From Candidatus Woesearchaeota archaeon (GTDB taxonomy: Archaea; Nanobdellota; Nanobdellia; Woesearchaeales; GW2011-AR9), in the NCBI GenBank assembly GCA_018303445.1, contig JAGVYE010000031.1:1-46981 (forward strand): a stretch of 46,981 nt of DNA, in the 5' to 3' direction. The notes beneath the pieces were generated by a model. It made no database searches, was not told the DNA's origin, and was given only the letters and a program-made list of their open reading frames with translations. The position numbers and the translations under genes are program-made. Of the stretch, positions 16,535-24,940 are shown piece by piece (position 1 is the stretch's first letter; each line of letters begins with the position of its first letter).

Positions 16535-17741
16535 TAATATCTGTATATTCGATTTTAATTCCGTTGGGAAATGATTGTGATCTGAATTCTTCTAGTTTTG
16601 TTACGATATTCTGAAACACCATTCGCAAATTTTCTATATCTTTAATATTAAAAGCTTTCCCACTTTTAGACATTTTCATTCCATTTATGGTTATCAATGG
16701 CCCTCCAAAAATAAACTTCGATTGGCCTGTTGATTGCTCTAGAAATTCAAACATAAGTTTAATCTTATCAACTGCTGTTACTCCGGAGCGCGTATAAGTT
16801 AATTGAAAGTAATCTCCTCCAAAAATATGACAATCAACGAGAAATGGTTGAAAGAAATCTCGCATGGGATCTAACATAAAATGAAATTCTGCCATATCCA
16901 GCGCATCTCCTAAAGAGTGATAGACATAACCATCATATCCCGAATGCATATCTGCGCGAGGACATTCTCCAAGATTCTTGCACCGTGCTGCGAAAGTTGG
17001 ACCAGGATGGTAAGGATGTCCTAATACAACAACCGCCCAGTCGGGACAGAGGTTATGGCAATTAGGACAATAAAGACGAACAGGTACGGAAAAACATTTT
17101 GCTTGATATTCTTTGGCTTTAATTTGTATCGTGTTGCTAAAATTTTTTACTTTGGGAAGAATTCCAGCGAGGGGTCCCACAATTTGTGCGAAAGGATAAC
17201 TAACCAAGTATCGGATCAGATTATTGCGAAAAGGGCGATCTCGTTCTAAAACACGAATAAAACTATAAATATAAATCTGCGTTCCAAAGACATGTAATAC
17301 TTTGTTTTCTTTGAGTTCCAACCATTTCTTATGTTGAGGTGGGATAAAGGCGCTTTTCACGAGTTCTAACTCCTTTTTTGTTCTCTTATCAAAGATTTGC
17401 GCTAATTTCCAAATGAGACTCGTTACTTCACCATGAACAACGGAAGCAGCCGCATTTCTTTTTTTTAGTTGTTCATAATCTTTAGGGATGATCAGCCCTC
17501 CTTCTTCAAGAAATTGAAAGCGTAGTGGAACCCCGTTATATTTTTCATAATCTGAAGCCAGTGAATTCTCTACATTTGTAATAATAAGGTGACATTTTGG
17601 ATGTTCTCGAATGTACATAAAAGCACACGCCAAGGTTGTAAGAAAACCTAAATGGATATGCCCAGAAGGGGTTAAACCCATAGCTAAAGATTTAAAGTCC
17701 CTGGACATAAACTCGTTAAAGTCCCAAATAAGTTCCGTCAT
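16518..17741 (-). CDS. Class I lysyl-tRNA synthetase-like protein without the C-terminal domain
   Basis: The Rossmann catalytic core of a class I LysRS is visible. GLTPSGHIHLGFL at residues 22-34 holds the HIGH-type signature. A zinc-binding insertion follows with CPNC near 225 and CKNLGEC near 256-262. The late block GGDYFQLTYTRSGVTAVDKIKLMFEFL precedes the KMSKS loop (residues 356-360). The chain ends only 47 residues after KMSKS. Ordinary class I LysRS continues for well over 100 residues as a helical anticodon-binding domain, so this protein cannot bind the anticodon in the usual way. As the genome already has a complete class II LysRS at 6723-8639, this is probably a paralogue with another job, such as modifying a tRNA or protein. 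A TATTAA-rich promoter is shared with the divergent zinc-ribbon gene. Confidence 0.85.
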   Translation of the reverse strand: MTELIWDFNEFMSRDFKSLAMGLTPSGHIHLGFLTTLACAFMYIREHPKCHLIITNVENSLASDYEKYNGVPLRFQFLEEGGLIIPKDYEQLKKRNAAASVVHGEVTSLIWKLAQIFDKRTKKELELVKSAFIPPQHKKWLELKENKVLHVFGTQIYIYSFIRVLERDRPFRNNLIRYLVSYPFAQIVGPLAGILPKVKNFSNTIQIKAKEYQAKCFSVPVRLYCPNCHNLCPDWAVVVLGHPYHPGPTFAARCKNLGECPRADMHSGYDGYVYHSLGDALDMAEFHFMLDPMRDFFQPFLVDCHIFGGDYFQLTYTRSGVTAVDKIKLMFEFLEQSTGQSKFIFGGPLITINGMKMSKSGKAFNIKDIENLRMVFQNIVTKLEEFRSQSFPNGIKIEYTDIIKKAA

Positions 17742-17782
17742 GGGGCAAAAGAAATAAAAAGAAACTTATTAACCTTTCCTCC

Positions 17783-17908
17783 ATGCTCATTCACTGCCCT
17801 GAATGTAAAGAAAAACTCCATGAAGGCCAGCATAAATACCCCGATGGCCTTTTTCTTGTAAAATACTGTAAAAACTGTGGTTTTCGAGAAGAACGCCCTT
17901 CCAAATAA
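17783..17908 (+). CDS. Small zinc-ribbon protein, 41 residues
   Basis: Too short for the ORF track. It reads MLIHCPECKEKLHEGQHKYPDGLFLVKYCKNCGFREERPSK, a single rubredoxin-like zinc ribbon with CPEC and CKNCG knuckles. TTATTAACC lies about 15-24 bases before the ATG, and the gap to the divergent LysRS-like gene is only about 40 bases. Small ribbons of this type in archaea are often translation or transcription accessory factors, but nothing here settles the role. Confidence 0.7.
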   Translation: MLIHCPECKEKLHEGQHKYPDGLFLVKYCKNCGFREERPSK

Positions 17909-18003
17909 AATTTTCACTTTGCGGCATTTAAAGCCACATTAAACAAAAAAAAGCAGGATCATTAGTTGATTTTATTCATAAAGGGAAAAAAAAGTAACGA
18001 TCA

Positions 18004-18013
18004 TTTTTATATA
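18004..18013 (+). promoter_or_regulatory. TATA-like box of the AAA+/proteasome-like operon
   Basis: TTTTTATATA ends 26 bases before the ATG at 18039, the leaderless spacing seen elsewhere in this window. No other promoter-like element is visible before the second or third gene, so all three genes are probably on one transcript. Confidence 0.55.
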
Positions 18014-18038
18014 GCTTTTACTTTCAAAAATAACCGTT

Positions 18039-20375
18039 ATGGCTCTCAAGATTTCTCGCCCTCGCGATGCTTTTGATGAGGCCAATGCCCCTTTTAGGTT
18101 AATTTCAAATGTCATGAGAACTTCCGCAAGGCAATTTTCTTCCCTGGAAAGAAAACTTCAAAGAGAAAGAGCCCGTCTTGAAAAAGTCAAAAGAGATCAA
18201 AGAGTTTTGGGCTTATCTGAATCCACCTCTCACCATGAAGAGGCTTTTGAATACCTTATGATCTCCGGTCCTGAAGAATCGGAATATAGCAATACGTTAA
18301 GCTTACTTTTTGGAATTCAAGAAATATTGCGAGAAGCTTATAATAGTCTTGTAGGCAAGGTTCAGGTAGATGAGGAAGAAGAAGTAGAGCATGCTCTCAC
18401 CGCTGTTGCCAATCCTCGAGAAATTCATGAACTCGATCTTTTTGACACTTTCTTTGACTCGGAAAAATACGATGAAGAAAGCTTGGCTGAGAAAAGAGGA
18501 AATGCCACCGCAGAACTTGAAGCGCTACAAAAAGTTGGTGCAAATTTTAGAACTAATGTGGAAGCTGTCAGTGCTTTATTTAAGAGCGCAGACGAAGTTG
18601 GTGACAAAATTTACAAAGCTTTACAAGACCAATACGAATCAATGGCTGCACAACATCAACAACATGGGCAAAAAATTATTGGTTCGCCGTCGCTTACCTC
18701 CATTGCGGAAGTAATCTATGACAAATTGCCAGGAGTTGAAGACATCGACGGGCACATTCTCTTTAGGAATGTCCCAGATCATAAAATTGGAAATGCAGCT
18801 CGATTTCTTGCCTACCTTACTTCTCCTGAAATTTTTCCTTTTGTCAAAGATGCTAACAGAACCGTGCGTTATGCCATCAGAGAGATACAGAAACTCCATG
18901 CTCACTTAAATGCCATGCAGCCTATTGCCAGAGAGTATAAAGAACAACATTCACATATTATGGAAGGACGGCCTTATCAAGGAAGCGAGGAAGATAAAGT
19001 TCCCTCTATTACTGATCTTTGTGAAAAGATTCTGGAGATAGACTTTAACGGTATTGAATATCAACGACCAAAGAAAAAGCCTACTCAAAGAGAATTATTT
19101 GAGTTCGGGCTCAGAGACACCGCGTACCGCATGATTATCGACTCTCTTGAAGAGTTAGCGAAGATTAAATCTCCTGTAACGAAACCAAGCCCTTCCGAGC
19201 GAAAGAGATTTGATGAAAAAAGAATGAAAGCAGCATTAAAAGTAGCTTATTCTATTCTCGAATTACGGGCGAGACAGAATGAAAAGGAAGAACAACAGAA
19301 AACATTCTATCGCTGTACATCACAGAGTGATGAAGAATCACTAGGAGCAATACGTCTTGATCCCATGGACCCTCCCAAAACTGTTTCTATCGATCGAATA
19401 CGTGGCAGTGGTTTTCACGATGTGCAGGAACATCTTGATGCCATAGTGAGGGAAACACGAAAATACCCGGCCATTGCCAAAATTCTCCGTGGAAAAGAAA
19501 ATGAGCGAAACCATTTCATGTTATGGGCACCCCCTGGCAGCGGAAAGACCGAAGTTATGCGTACTATTCCTCTACGTGAAGGATTTATCTATCTTGAAGC
19601 TCGAGGAGCTGATCTTGGCACGGCCTGGATGAATGAAACGGAAAAAAACCCACGGCGAGTATTCGAGCTAGCCCATGACTTGCATATGAAGACAAGAAAA
19701 ACTGTCGTTATTGGCATCGATGAAGGAGAACACTTATTAGCAAAAGTATATGGCGATCATGGGGCAAAAACCCATAACCAAGTTATTGCCGAAATCCAGG
19801 CTCTTTTGGATGGCACTATTGCTTATGAGGGAGTCGTTTTGCTGGTTGCCCTTAATGATATCAAAGGAATTAAAGAACCAATGATGAGACGATATCACGT
19901 CTTCATTGTCGGAGAACTCAATGGGCAGGATCGTGCCAATTTACTGTATGACTTTGCGGGAAGAGGATTGCCGACTGACGACTCTCTTACTTTGGAAGAA
20001 TGTTACAAAGTGGGGAATAGAATGGCCGGAGCAACGGGTGATCTTCTGAGAAAGCCCGTTGATGTTATTGAAAAGAAATTCCTTAAAGAAATGGATTTAC
20101 GCCATCCCCGAATTCTTGCAGGTCTTGAATCATATGTGCGAGATGAAAATGGAGAATTTGATTTAAGTAAAGTAACAACCGAGGAGAGAGTGTATGTTAA
20201 AGCAGAATTTGAAAAGCGTGGATACTTTATTACTCCTAAACTCTTAAACCTGGCGGTTAATAAAGTCATGACCGATGCCGGTTCCAGAACTTTGATACGA
20301 CAAGCGCAAGACTTTTATAGAGACGCGCGAAGATTAAAACGGCAAATGCCGGGCTTAGAAGCCTTGGAGTTATAA
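18039..20375 (+). CDS. AAA+ ATPase, likely unfoldase partner of the proteasome-like proteins
   Basis: A 778-residue protein with a single AAA+ module in its C-terminal half. Walker A is APPGSGKT (497-504), Walker B IDEGE (D561, E562), sensor 1 asparagine N606 in ALND, arginine finger candidates R617/R618 in MMRRY, and sensor 2 GATGDLLR (664-671). Residues about 28-60 form a charged coiled coil (SLERKLQRERARLEKVKRDQ), as proteasome-activating ATPases also have near the N-terminus. The large region between is helical and unlike PAN. The C-terminus (GLEALEL) lacks the hydrophobic-Tyr-X tail that docks PAN to the 20S core. One base separates its stop from the next gene, so the products are very probably coupled. 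Confidence 0.85.
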   Translation: MALKISRPRDAFDEANAPFRLISNVMRTSARQFSSLERKLQRERARLEKVKRDQRVLGLSESTSHHEEAFEYLMISGPEESEYSNTLSLLFGIQEILREAYNSLVGKVQVDEEEEVEHALTAVANPREIHELDLFDTFFDSEKYDEESLAEKRGNATAELEALQKVGANFRTNVEAVSALFKSADEVGDKIYKALQDQYESMAAQHQQHGQKIIGSPSLTSIAEVIYDKLPGVEDIDGHILFRNVPDHKIGNAARFLAYLTSPEIFPFVKDANRTVRYAIREIQKLHAHLNAMQPIAREYKEQHSHIMEGRPYQGSEEDKVPSITDLCEKILEIDFNGIEYQRPKKKPTQRELFEFGLRDTAYRMIIDSLEELAKIKSPVTKPSPSERKRFDEKRMKAALKVAYSILELRARQNEKEEQQKTFYRCTSQSDEESLGAIRLDPMDPPKTVSIDRIRGSGFHDVQEHLDAIVRETRKYPAIAKILRGKENERNHFMLWAPPGSGKTEVMRTIPLREGFIYLEARGADLGTAWMNETEKNPRRVFELAHDLHMKTRKTVVIGIDEGEHLLAKVYGDHGAKTHNQVIAEIQALLDGTIAYEGVVLLVALNDIKGIKEPMMRRYHVFIVGELNGQDRANLLYDFAGRGLPTDDSLTLEECYKVGNRMAGATGDLLRKPVDVIEKKFLKEMDLRHPRILAGLESYVRDENGEFDLSKVTTEERVYVKAEFEKRGYFITPKLLNLAVNKVMTDAGSRTLIRQAQDFYRDARRLKRQMPGLEALEL

Positions 20376-20376
20376 C

Positions 20377-21150
20377 ATGACCTCACTATGTGGCATCGTA
20401 TTCCCTGGAGGAGCTTTAATCTATTCTGATTTGCAAGCTACGAGCGAGCGCAGTCGTAGATCGTCTGCTTCCGAAACTAAAATTTATCAGGTTGGAGATG
20501 AACGAGTTCTCTTGGCAGGAACCGGGTCAATTGAAGGAATTATAATTGGAAAAGAAAGAGCCGGTGAAGAAATTCGAAAATGGAAATCTCTTCATGGGCT
20601 AAGACCTATCCCTCCTTCAGAAGTGGGAGAAATACTTCGTCAAGTTATGACTCCCGAAGATGAAGCTTATTTTGTCCTCGCGGCATACGATCCTGAAACA
20701 GATCAAGCGGAAATTGCGGAGGTTGGCGACAGTGGCGTGGCCTGGCCGCACGGTTTAGTACAAGTTCTTGGTTCAGGGAAAGTCTATATGCATTCACCCG
20801 CTCTCAAGTTAGAAGAACAGATTTTAGCCAGAATGAAATCTCATATTGTCAGCACTGCACAGAAATATGATGCTCTTCCCAAACTAAAATTTCCAAAAGA
20901 AGTTGCCATGATTGCGGGATTAGAGATCATCAATTGTGGACCAGCAAGCGATGTTTTTAGCGGTGGACTGGGATATCAGTTAATGACTCTCACAAAGGAA
21001 GGAGTACAACAATACCTTATCCCCAGGGATGAAGCTCAAAAATTACTCGCAGGAAAATGGGAGGCAGAATTCGCCGCTATCAATCCCCAACTTCAACATC
21101 GTCGATTTAAAGAACATCTAGAAAAATTTGAACCGTGGAGGGTTAAGTAA
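20377..21150 (+). CDS. Proteasome beta-like N-terminal threonine hydrolase
   Basis: After removal of the initiator Met the protein begins TSLCGIVFPGGALIYSDLQAT, which aligns with the start of proteasome beta subunits. The catalytic set is complete in mature numbering: T1, D17 (in YSDLQAT), K34 (in ETKIYQV, equivalent to K33), S132 in VLGSG (equivalent to S129), and D191/S194 in SDVFSGG (equivalent to D166/S169, same three-residue spacing). AGTGSIEG matches the conserved A-G-x-x-x-D/E-G turn. The end TKEGVQQYLIP matches the final strands. There is no propeptide, so Thr1 would be free after methionine removal. At 257 residues it is longer than ordinary beta subunits (about 200), with an extended C-terminal tail. 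It differs clearly from HslV and canonical PsmB. Confidence 0.85.
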   Translation: MTSLCGIVFPGGALIYSDLQATSERSRRSSASETKIYQVGDERVLLAGTGSIEGIIIGKERAGEEIRKWKSLHGLRPIPPSEVGEILRQVMTPEDEAYFVLAAYDPETDQAEIAEVGDSGVAWPHGLVQVLGSGKVYMHSPALKLEEQILARMKSHIVSTAQKYDALPKLKFPKEVAMIAGLEIINCGPASDVFSGGLGYQLMTLTKEGVQQYLIPRDEAQKLLAGKWEAEFAAINPQLQHRRFKEHLEKFEPWRVK

Positions 21151-21152
21151 CA

Positions 21153-22055
21153 ATGGATACACCTGGACAAGATGCCTGGGACTACATCAATAATCAAAGA
21201 AGGGTTTTTAGTGAAGTTACCCGTAAGCTTACGGAAGAAGACAATGCAAAGGCTCCCCTTCTCGTCATTGATGATTGTTCCACAGGAAAAGTAGTTGTGG
21301 TTACTCTCAGACCTATTCCTGACACTGTAAAAGGAAGAGTTTATTCTTCACAAAGAACCATCCTTGCTCCAGACAAAATAGAGCCACTCAATGAGTTTCA
21401 ATACTTTGTCCTTTTTGGCGATCGTTCTGATACTTTATATCCCCTTCATAGTACTGAATGGCAAGGTTTTCAACCTTTGGATGCTATTAGGACTTACGCC
21501 TCACGTCATCCTGAAAGGAATAAAAACATTCTTCCTCCTGGAGAGAGATTAGCTCAAGTATTTGCTGACTGTCTTGGCGATCCTGTTGCTACTGAAAGTT
21601 TTCATATAAATTCGTTAAGGCCAAGAGCTCTGGAAGCTGTTCTCATCTCTAATCCACCTCTTGAGAAAAGATTTCCCAAAGACCGCTATTCCTCAACAAG
21701 AATTTATGTTATTGAACAAAGCACCGATGTCACTCCCCTCACCATTGTTGGTATACAATCGACTGCGCAAGAATCGGGCTATTTCTGCACTTCGCAACAA
21801 GTCTGGGATGCCTTTGTTGATCATCGTAAATCTCTACAAGGAAAAAAAAGACCTCTTACCATAGAAGAAAACATCATCGCGGCTATCGCTGCTATTGCCA
21901 ATGCTCCGGGAGTTACGAGAATAGGCCATCCTTCTGAATTTGATATTACCACTGTTCCATTTGAGAAACCAAAAGACAACAAATTATATGACCGATTCGA
22001 TCCAGAGTTTCTCGCTCCTTTATATGAACGAGCGATGAAACTTCTGGAGAAATGA
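21153..22055 (+). CDS. Possible proteasome alpha-like partner protein
   Basis: Third gene of the operon, starting 3 bases after the beta-like stop. It lacks an N-terminal threonine and catalytic residues. Several blocks recall proteasome alpha subunits in the right order: an amphipathic N-terminal helix (residues 5-30), a strand pair LLVIDDCSTGKVVVVTLRPI, ILAPDKIEPLNEFQYFVLFGD, SLRPRALEAVLIS (compare the R-P-F-G block of alpha subunits), and a last helix-strand unit ENIIAAIAAIANAPGVTR...FDITTV. At 300 residues it is longer than PsmA. The resemblance is weak in identity and is my inference from pattern and context. An adaptor or substrate receptor is the main alternative. Confidence 0.55.
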   Translation: MDTPGQDAWDYINNQRRVFSEVTRKLTEEDNAKAPLLVIDDCSTGKVVVVTLRPIPDTVKGRVYSSQRTILAPDKIEPLNEFQYFVLFGDRSDTLYPLHSTEWQGFQPLDAIRTYASRHPERNKNILPPGERLAQVFADCLGDPVATESFHINSLRPRALEAVLISNPPLEKRFPKDRYSSTRIYVIEQSTDVTPLTIVGIQSTAQESGYFCTSQQVWDAFVDHRKSLQGKKRPLTIEENIIAAIAAIANAPGVTRIGHPSEFDITTVPFEKPKDNKLYDRFDPEFLAPLYERAMKLLEK

Positions 22056-22151
22056 CTTCCTTAATTTTTTAATCGTATGTATTAAGTCTGGGGCTTTAGC
22101 ATCGACCTGTGAGCCTTCTCGCCAATTAAGATCTAGCAAAAAGGGGATTCA

Positions 22152-22207
22152 TGAAATGTGAAAAATATCACATTTCAGTACTGAAAATAAATCTCTGTTT
22201 ATTTTCA
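22152..22207. repeat. Two tandem perfect palindromes
   Basis: TGAAATGTG (22152-22160) pairs with CACATTTCA (22169-22177), and TGAAAATAAA (22182-22191) pairs with TTTATTTTCA (22198-22207). The pair is bounded by CATGAAA and TTTCATG, which are also complementary, and an imperfect third hairpin CCAAAAGG/CCTTTGG follows. It lies exactly where the start of the following methyltransferase reading frame should be. Confidence 0.65.
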
Positions 22208-22793
22208 TGTTCCAAAAGGAATTTTTGCCTTTGGGACGCGAACCTATACAGAGAGCGAAAGGGTTGTTGGAACATTTGGAATAGGCGTATCTCGATTTAA
22301 TTTAGAGACCATTCTGGAAATTGGACCCAGTATTGGTATCACTTCTGCCGAACTTCAAGAATTATTTCCCAGGGCGAAGCTTTACGGAATAGACCTAAAT
22401 TCAGAAGCCCTAATAAAGGCTCGAAAGCAATGCCCTTCTGCCGACTTTCTAGTTGGTGATGGTTATTGTCCTCAAGTATATTATCCTCAACATTTCTTTG
22501 ATGGCATTTTTATGATGAATAATTTAGCTTTTGCTATTGAAGATCAAATAATGCCTGTCAAAGAGGGGAGAAAGATCTTAGGATATGTACAAAAAGTGCT
22601 CAGGTCGGGAGGATATCTCTTTATCTCTGCTGATAACCAGTATGCTATCTTTAAATGTGATGAAGTTCCTACGCTCGTTGAAGCCATTACTACTGGCAAT
22701 CCACTTATTCGACGTTTAATAGAAGCTATGGATGTAGAGCTTTCCACGGTAGTTTCTAAAATTAAACCAAAACAAAGATCTTTTTCCATATGA
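22191..22793 (+). pseudogene. SAM-dependent methyltransferase lacking an intact start (disrupted or frameshifted)
   Basis: The track shows only 22512-22793, but the same frame stays open back to 22191 and encodes a clear class I methyltransferase core: TILEIGPSIGITSAELQELF (motif I), LYGIDLNSEALIKARKQ (acidic residue after strand 2), FLVGDGY, then FDGIFMMNNLAFA and a late KVLRSGGYLFIS block. No ATG, GTG or TTG occurs in frame before the core. The only nearby ATG (22207) is in another frame and reads MFQKEFLPLGREPIQRAKGLLEHLE before a stop near 22284, exactly where it could be joined to the core by a one-base shift. Either a frameshift, a palindrome insertion or an assembly error has broken the gene. 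Confidence 0.65.
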
Positions 22794-22810
22794 TTAAAAA
22801 AGTAAAAACT

Positions 22811-24160
22811 TCACATTCCCATTCCTTTGGGCATTTTCCCCTGCATCTTTTTCATTAATTTACCAATATCCCCTTCGCCTTTAAACATCTTCATCATTTT
22901 CTTAGATTGCCGATACTGTTTCAATAACTCTCGTACGATCCCTATCTGCACCCCTGATCCTGCCGCAATTCTGTCAATCCGTTCTGCGATCATAATATCT
23001 GGATTCTCTAATTCTTCTTTAGTCATGCTATCCATGGCATGCCGCCATTTTTCTAATTTTTCTTCCTGCACGTCCAGTAATTCTTTTGGCAATTGCAATG
23101 ATCCCATCCCTGGGAGCATCTCTACTAACTTTTGGAATGATCCCATTTTTTTCAGAGATTGCATTTGCTCATACAAATCCGTGAGGTTAAAATCTCCCTT
23201 GAGAAATTTCTCTTTCATATTCTCGGCTTTTTCTTCAGAAATAACTTCTTTCGCTTTTTCTAACAATGATTCTAAATCGCCCATACCGATAAGTTTTCCC
23301 ACAAAACGCTGCGGATGGAACATCTCCAGGTCATCAATTTTTTCTCCCACACCGATGAAACAAATTGGCGCCTCGGTTATCGCACACGCTGACAATGCTC
23401 CTCCCCCTTTTGCCGTCCCTTCTAACTTCGTGACCACAACTCCAGTTACTTTACAGGCATCATGAAAAGCGTGAGCTTGCCTTTGCGCCGCCTGTCCAAT
23501 ATCCGCAGAAATAATCAAGAGGCGTTCCTCTGGTTCGCTGGCGGCATTAATTTCATTTAATTCCCGTATCAAGTTATCAGACAACGCATCTCTTCCCGCC
23601 GTATCAATAATTACGACATCATAAAGGTTCAGCTTCTCTTCAAAAGTTTTGTAAATGGTCACGGCATCCTTCTCTTTTTTTATGCCAAAAAAGTCCACTC
23701 CTACTTGTTGGGCAATTTGTTCTAACTGATCATAGGCCGCGGGTCGCCAAGTGTCCGTTTGAAGTACCGCCACTTTATACCCCCGCTTTTTGTAGAACTT
23801 TGCCAACTTTCCTGCGGTGGTCGTTTTTCCCGAACCAAACAAGCCCACCAGCATAATTTGTGTTGGCTTTTTATTAATTCTTATTTCTTTAGCTTCTTTT
23901 CCTAAGAAATTTGTCAGCTCTTCATAGACAATGGTAATGAGCTGCTCGCGCTTCGTAATCCCTGGAGGGGGATTTTCCTTTGCTCTCTCTTTAATTTTCT
24001 TACTTAAGTCTAAGACCAATTGGACATTGGTATCAGATTGCAAAAGCGCACGTTGCAGATCTTTCACTAATTCATTAATAAGTTTTTCATCTACAAAAAT
24101 AGCTTTGGTGATCCTTGCTAAGGTGTTCTTTAATGAATCACTGAGTTTTTCTAGGACCAT
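22811..24160 (-). CDS. srp54: Signal recognition particle 54 kDa protein
   Basis: The GTPase of the signal recognition particle, which delivers nascent membrane proteins to the translocon. The N-terminal helical bundle is followed by the GTPase domain with LVGLFGSGKTTTAGKLAKFYKKRGYKVAVLQTDTWRPAAYDQL (G1 and the DTWRPAA box), DVVIIDTAGRD (G3), TKLEGTAKGGG (G4), and FIGVGEKIDDLEMF (G5). The C-terminal methionine-rich M domain includes GSGVQIGIVRELLKQYRQSKKMMKMF, the RNA-binding helices. At 449 residues it has normal length. The gene is isolated between the broken methyltransferase and a hypothetical gene. The SRP RNA is not in the window as far as I can see. Confidence 0.96.
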   Translation of the reverse strand: MVLEKLSDSLKNTLARITKAIFVDEKLINELVKDLQRALLQSDTNVQLVLDLSKKIKERAKENPPPGITKREQLITIVYEELTNFLGKEAKEIRINKKPTQIMLVGLFGSGKTTTAGKLAKFYKKRGYKVAVLQTDTWRPAAYDQLEQIAQQVGVDFFGIKKEKDAVTIYKTFEEKLNLYDVVIIDTAGRDALSDNLIRELNEINAASEPEERLLIISADIGQAAQRQAHAFHDACKVTGVVVTKLEGTAKGGGALSACAITEAPICFIGVGEKIDDLEMFHPQRFVGKLIGMGDLESLLEKAKEVISEEKAENMKEKFLKGDFNLTDLYEQMQSLKKMGSFQKLVEMLPGMGSLQLPKELLDVQEEKLEKWRHAMDSMTKEELENPDIMIAERIDRIAAGSGVQIGIVRELLKQYRQSKKMMKMFKGEGDIGKLMKKMQGKMPKGMGM

Positions 24161-24194
24161 TTACTAGAATAATAGTTGTGTATTTATATAAATG

Positions 24195-24818
24195 TTATGA
24201 GGATGTTCTTGTCGTGTTAACAAATCGCCATTCTCTGTATCCTTTCGCACCTAAAATGTAATTCAAAGAAGGAACTTCAATAGAACAATAGATTTCTAAT
24301 GGATTAAACCGGCCTCCACTCCATTGTTCTGGATCAATAAGATGATGTTGGGAAAGATTTTTTACTAGACATTCCTGTTCTAGAAGAGAAAGTTCGTTTG
24401 CATTCTTAAATTTCTTAATCGCTCTCTCCGCTCTTTGGTCTTCAAATCGCACATAGCCTCTCATTTTTCCTTCTCTATGCGAGCGCACGGCAATGACAAA
24501 ACAGAGATTTCTCCACAGAGAAAAGAAGCGCCCTCTCCTCGAAATTTGAGAAAAGTAATGTATTGCCGTTCCCACCACTCCAGGAAATTCATACACCCTT
24601 ACTTTACGCTTTTCCTTCTTTTTAAAGTTATCAGGCTCAGTAAAGTTTATTCTTTGAATAAGAGATCCAGCCACACATTCGGAAGAAAATAATCGCCTTG
24701 CTTCTGAAGGGATATATCTTTGTTCTATTTCATTGAGATCTTGTCCATTTCTGGCAACAGCCAGGAGGTAATGGCTTTTATCATACTGTAGAATGGGAAA
24801 TGATCTTTCTTCAGACAT
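24195..24818 (-). CDS. Hypothetical protein, 207 residues
   Basis: Not recognised. A soluble, basic protein with a possible alpha/beta core. The middle has KKKEKRKVRVYEFPGVVGTAIHYFSQISRRGRFFSLWRNLCFVIAVRSHREGKMRGYVRFEDQRAERAIKKF, the basic sort of surface seen in RNA-binding proteins, without a named motif. No membrane segments. The gene lies 34 bases upstream of srp54 on the same strand and could share its transcript. Confidence 0.7.
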   Translation of the reverse strand: MSEERSFPILQYDKSHYLLAVARNGQDLNEIEQRYIPSEARRLFSSECVAGSLIQRINFTEPDNFKKKEKRKVRVYEFPGVVGTAIHYFSQISRRGRFFSLWRNLCFVIAVRSHREGKMRGYVRFEDQRAERAIKKFKNANELSLLEQECLVKNLSQHHLIDPEQWSGGRFNPLEIYCSIEVPSLNYILGAKGYREWRFVNTTRTSS

Positions 24819-24940
24819 GAAAGAGGGTCTGACTCCCTGATCTTTAAGAAGGTCATGAAAAGATAATTTTACTACTTAAAAATAATAAATTCAGAAAAGT
24901 TTATAAAAAGTAGGAAAAAATCTTCAGGAAGTTGAAACAA

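Noticed and set aside
22076-22150. tRNA-like sequence (GGGGCTTTAGC... GAGCCTTCTCGCC).
   Set aside because: No matching acceptor 3' strand and no T arm within a usable distance.
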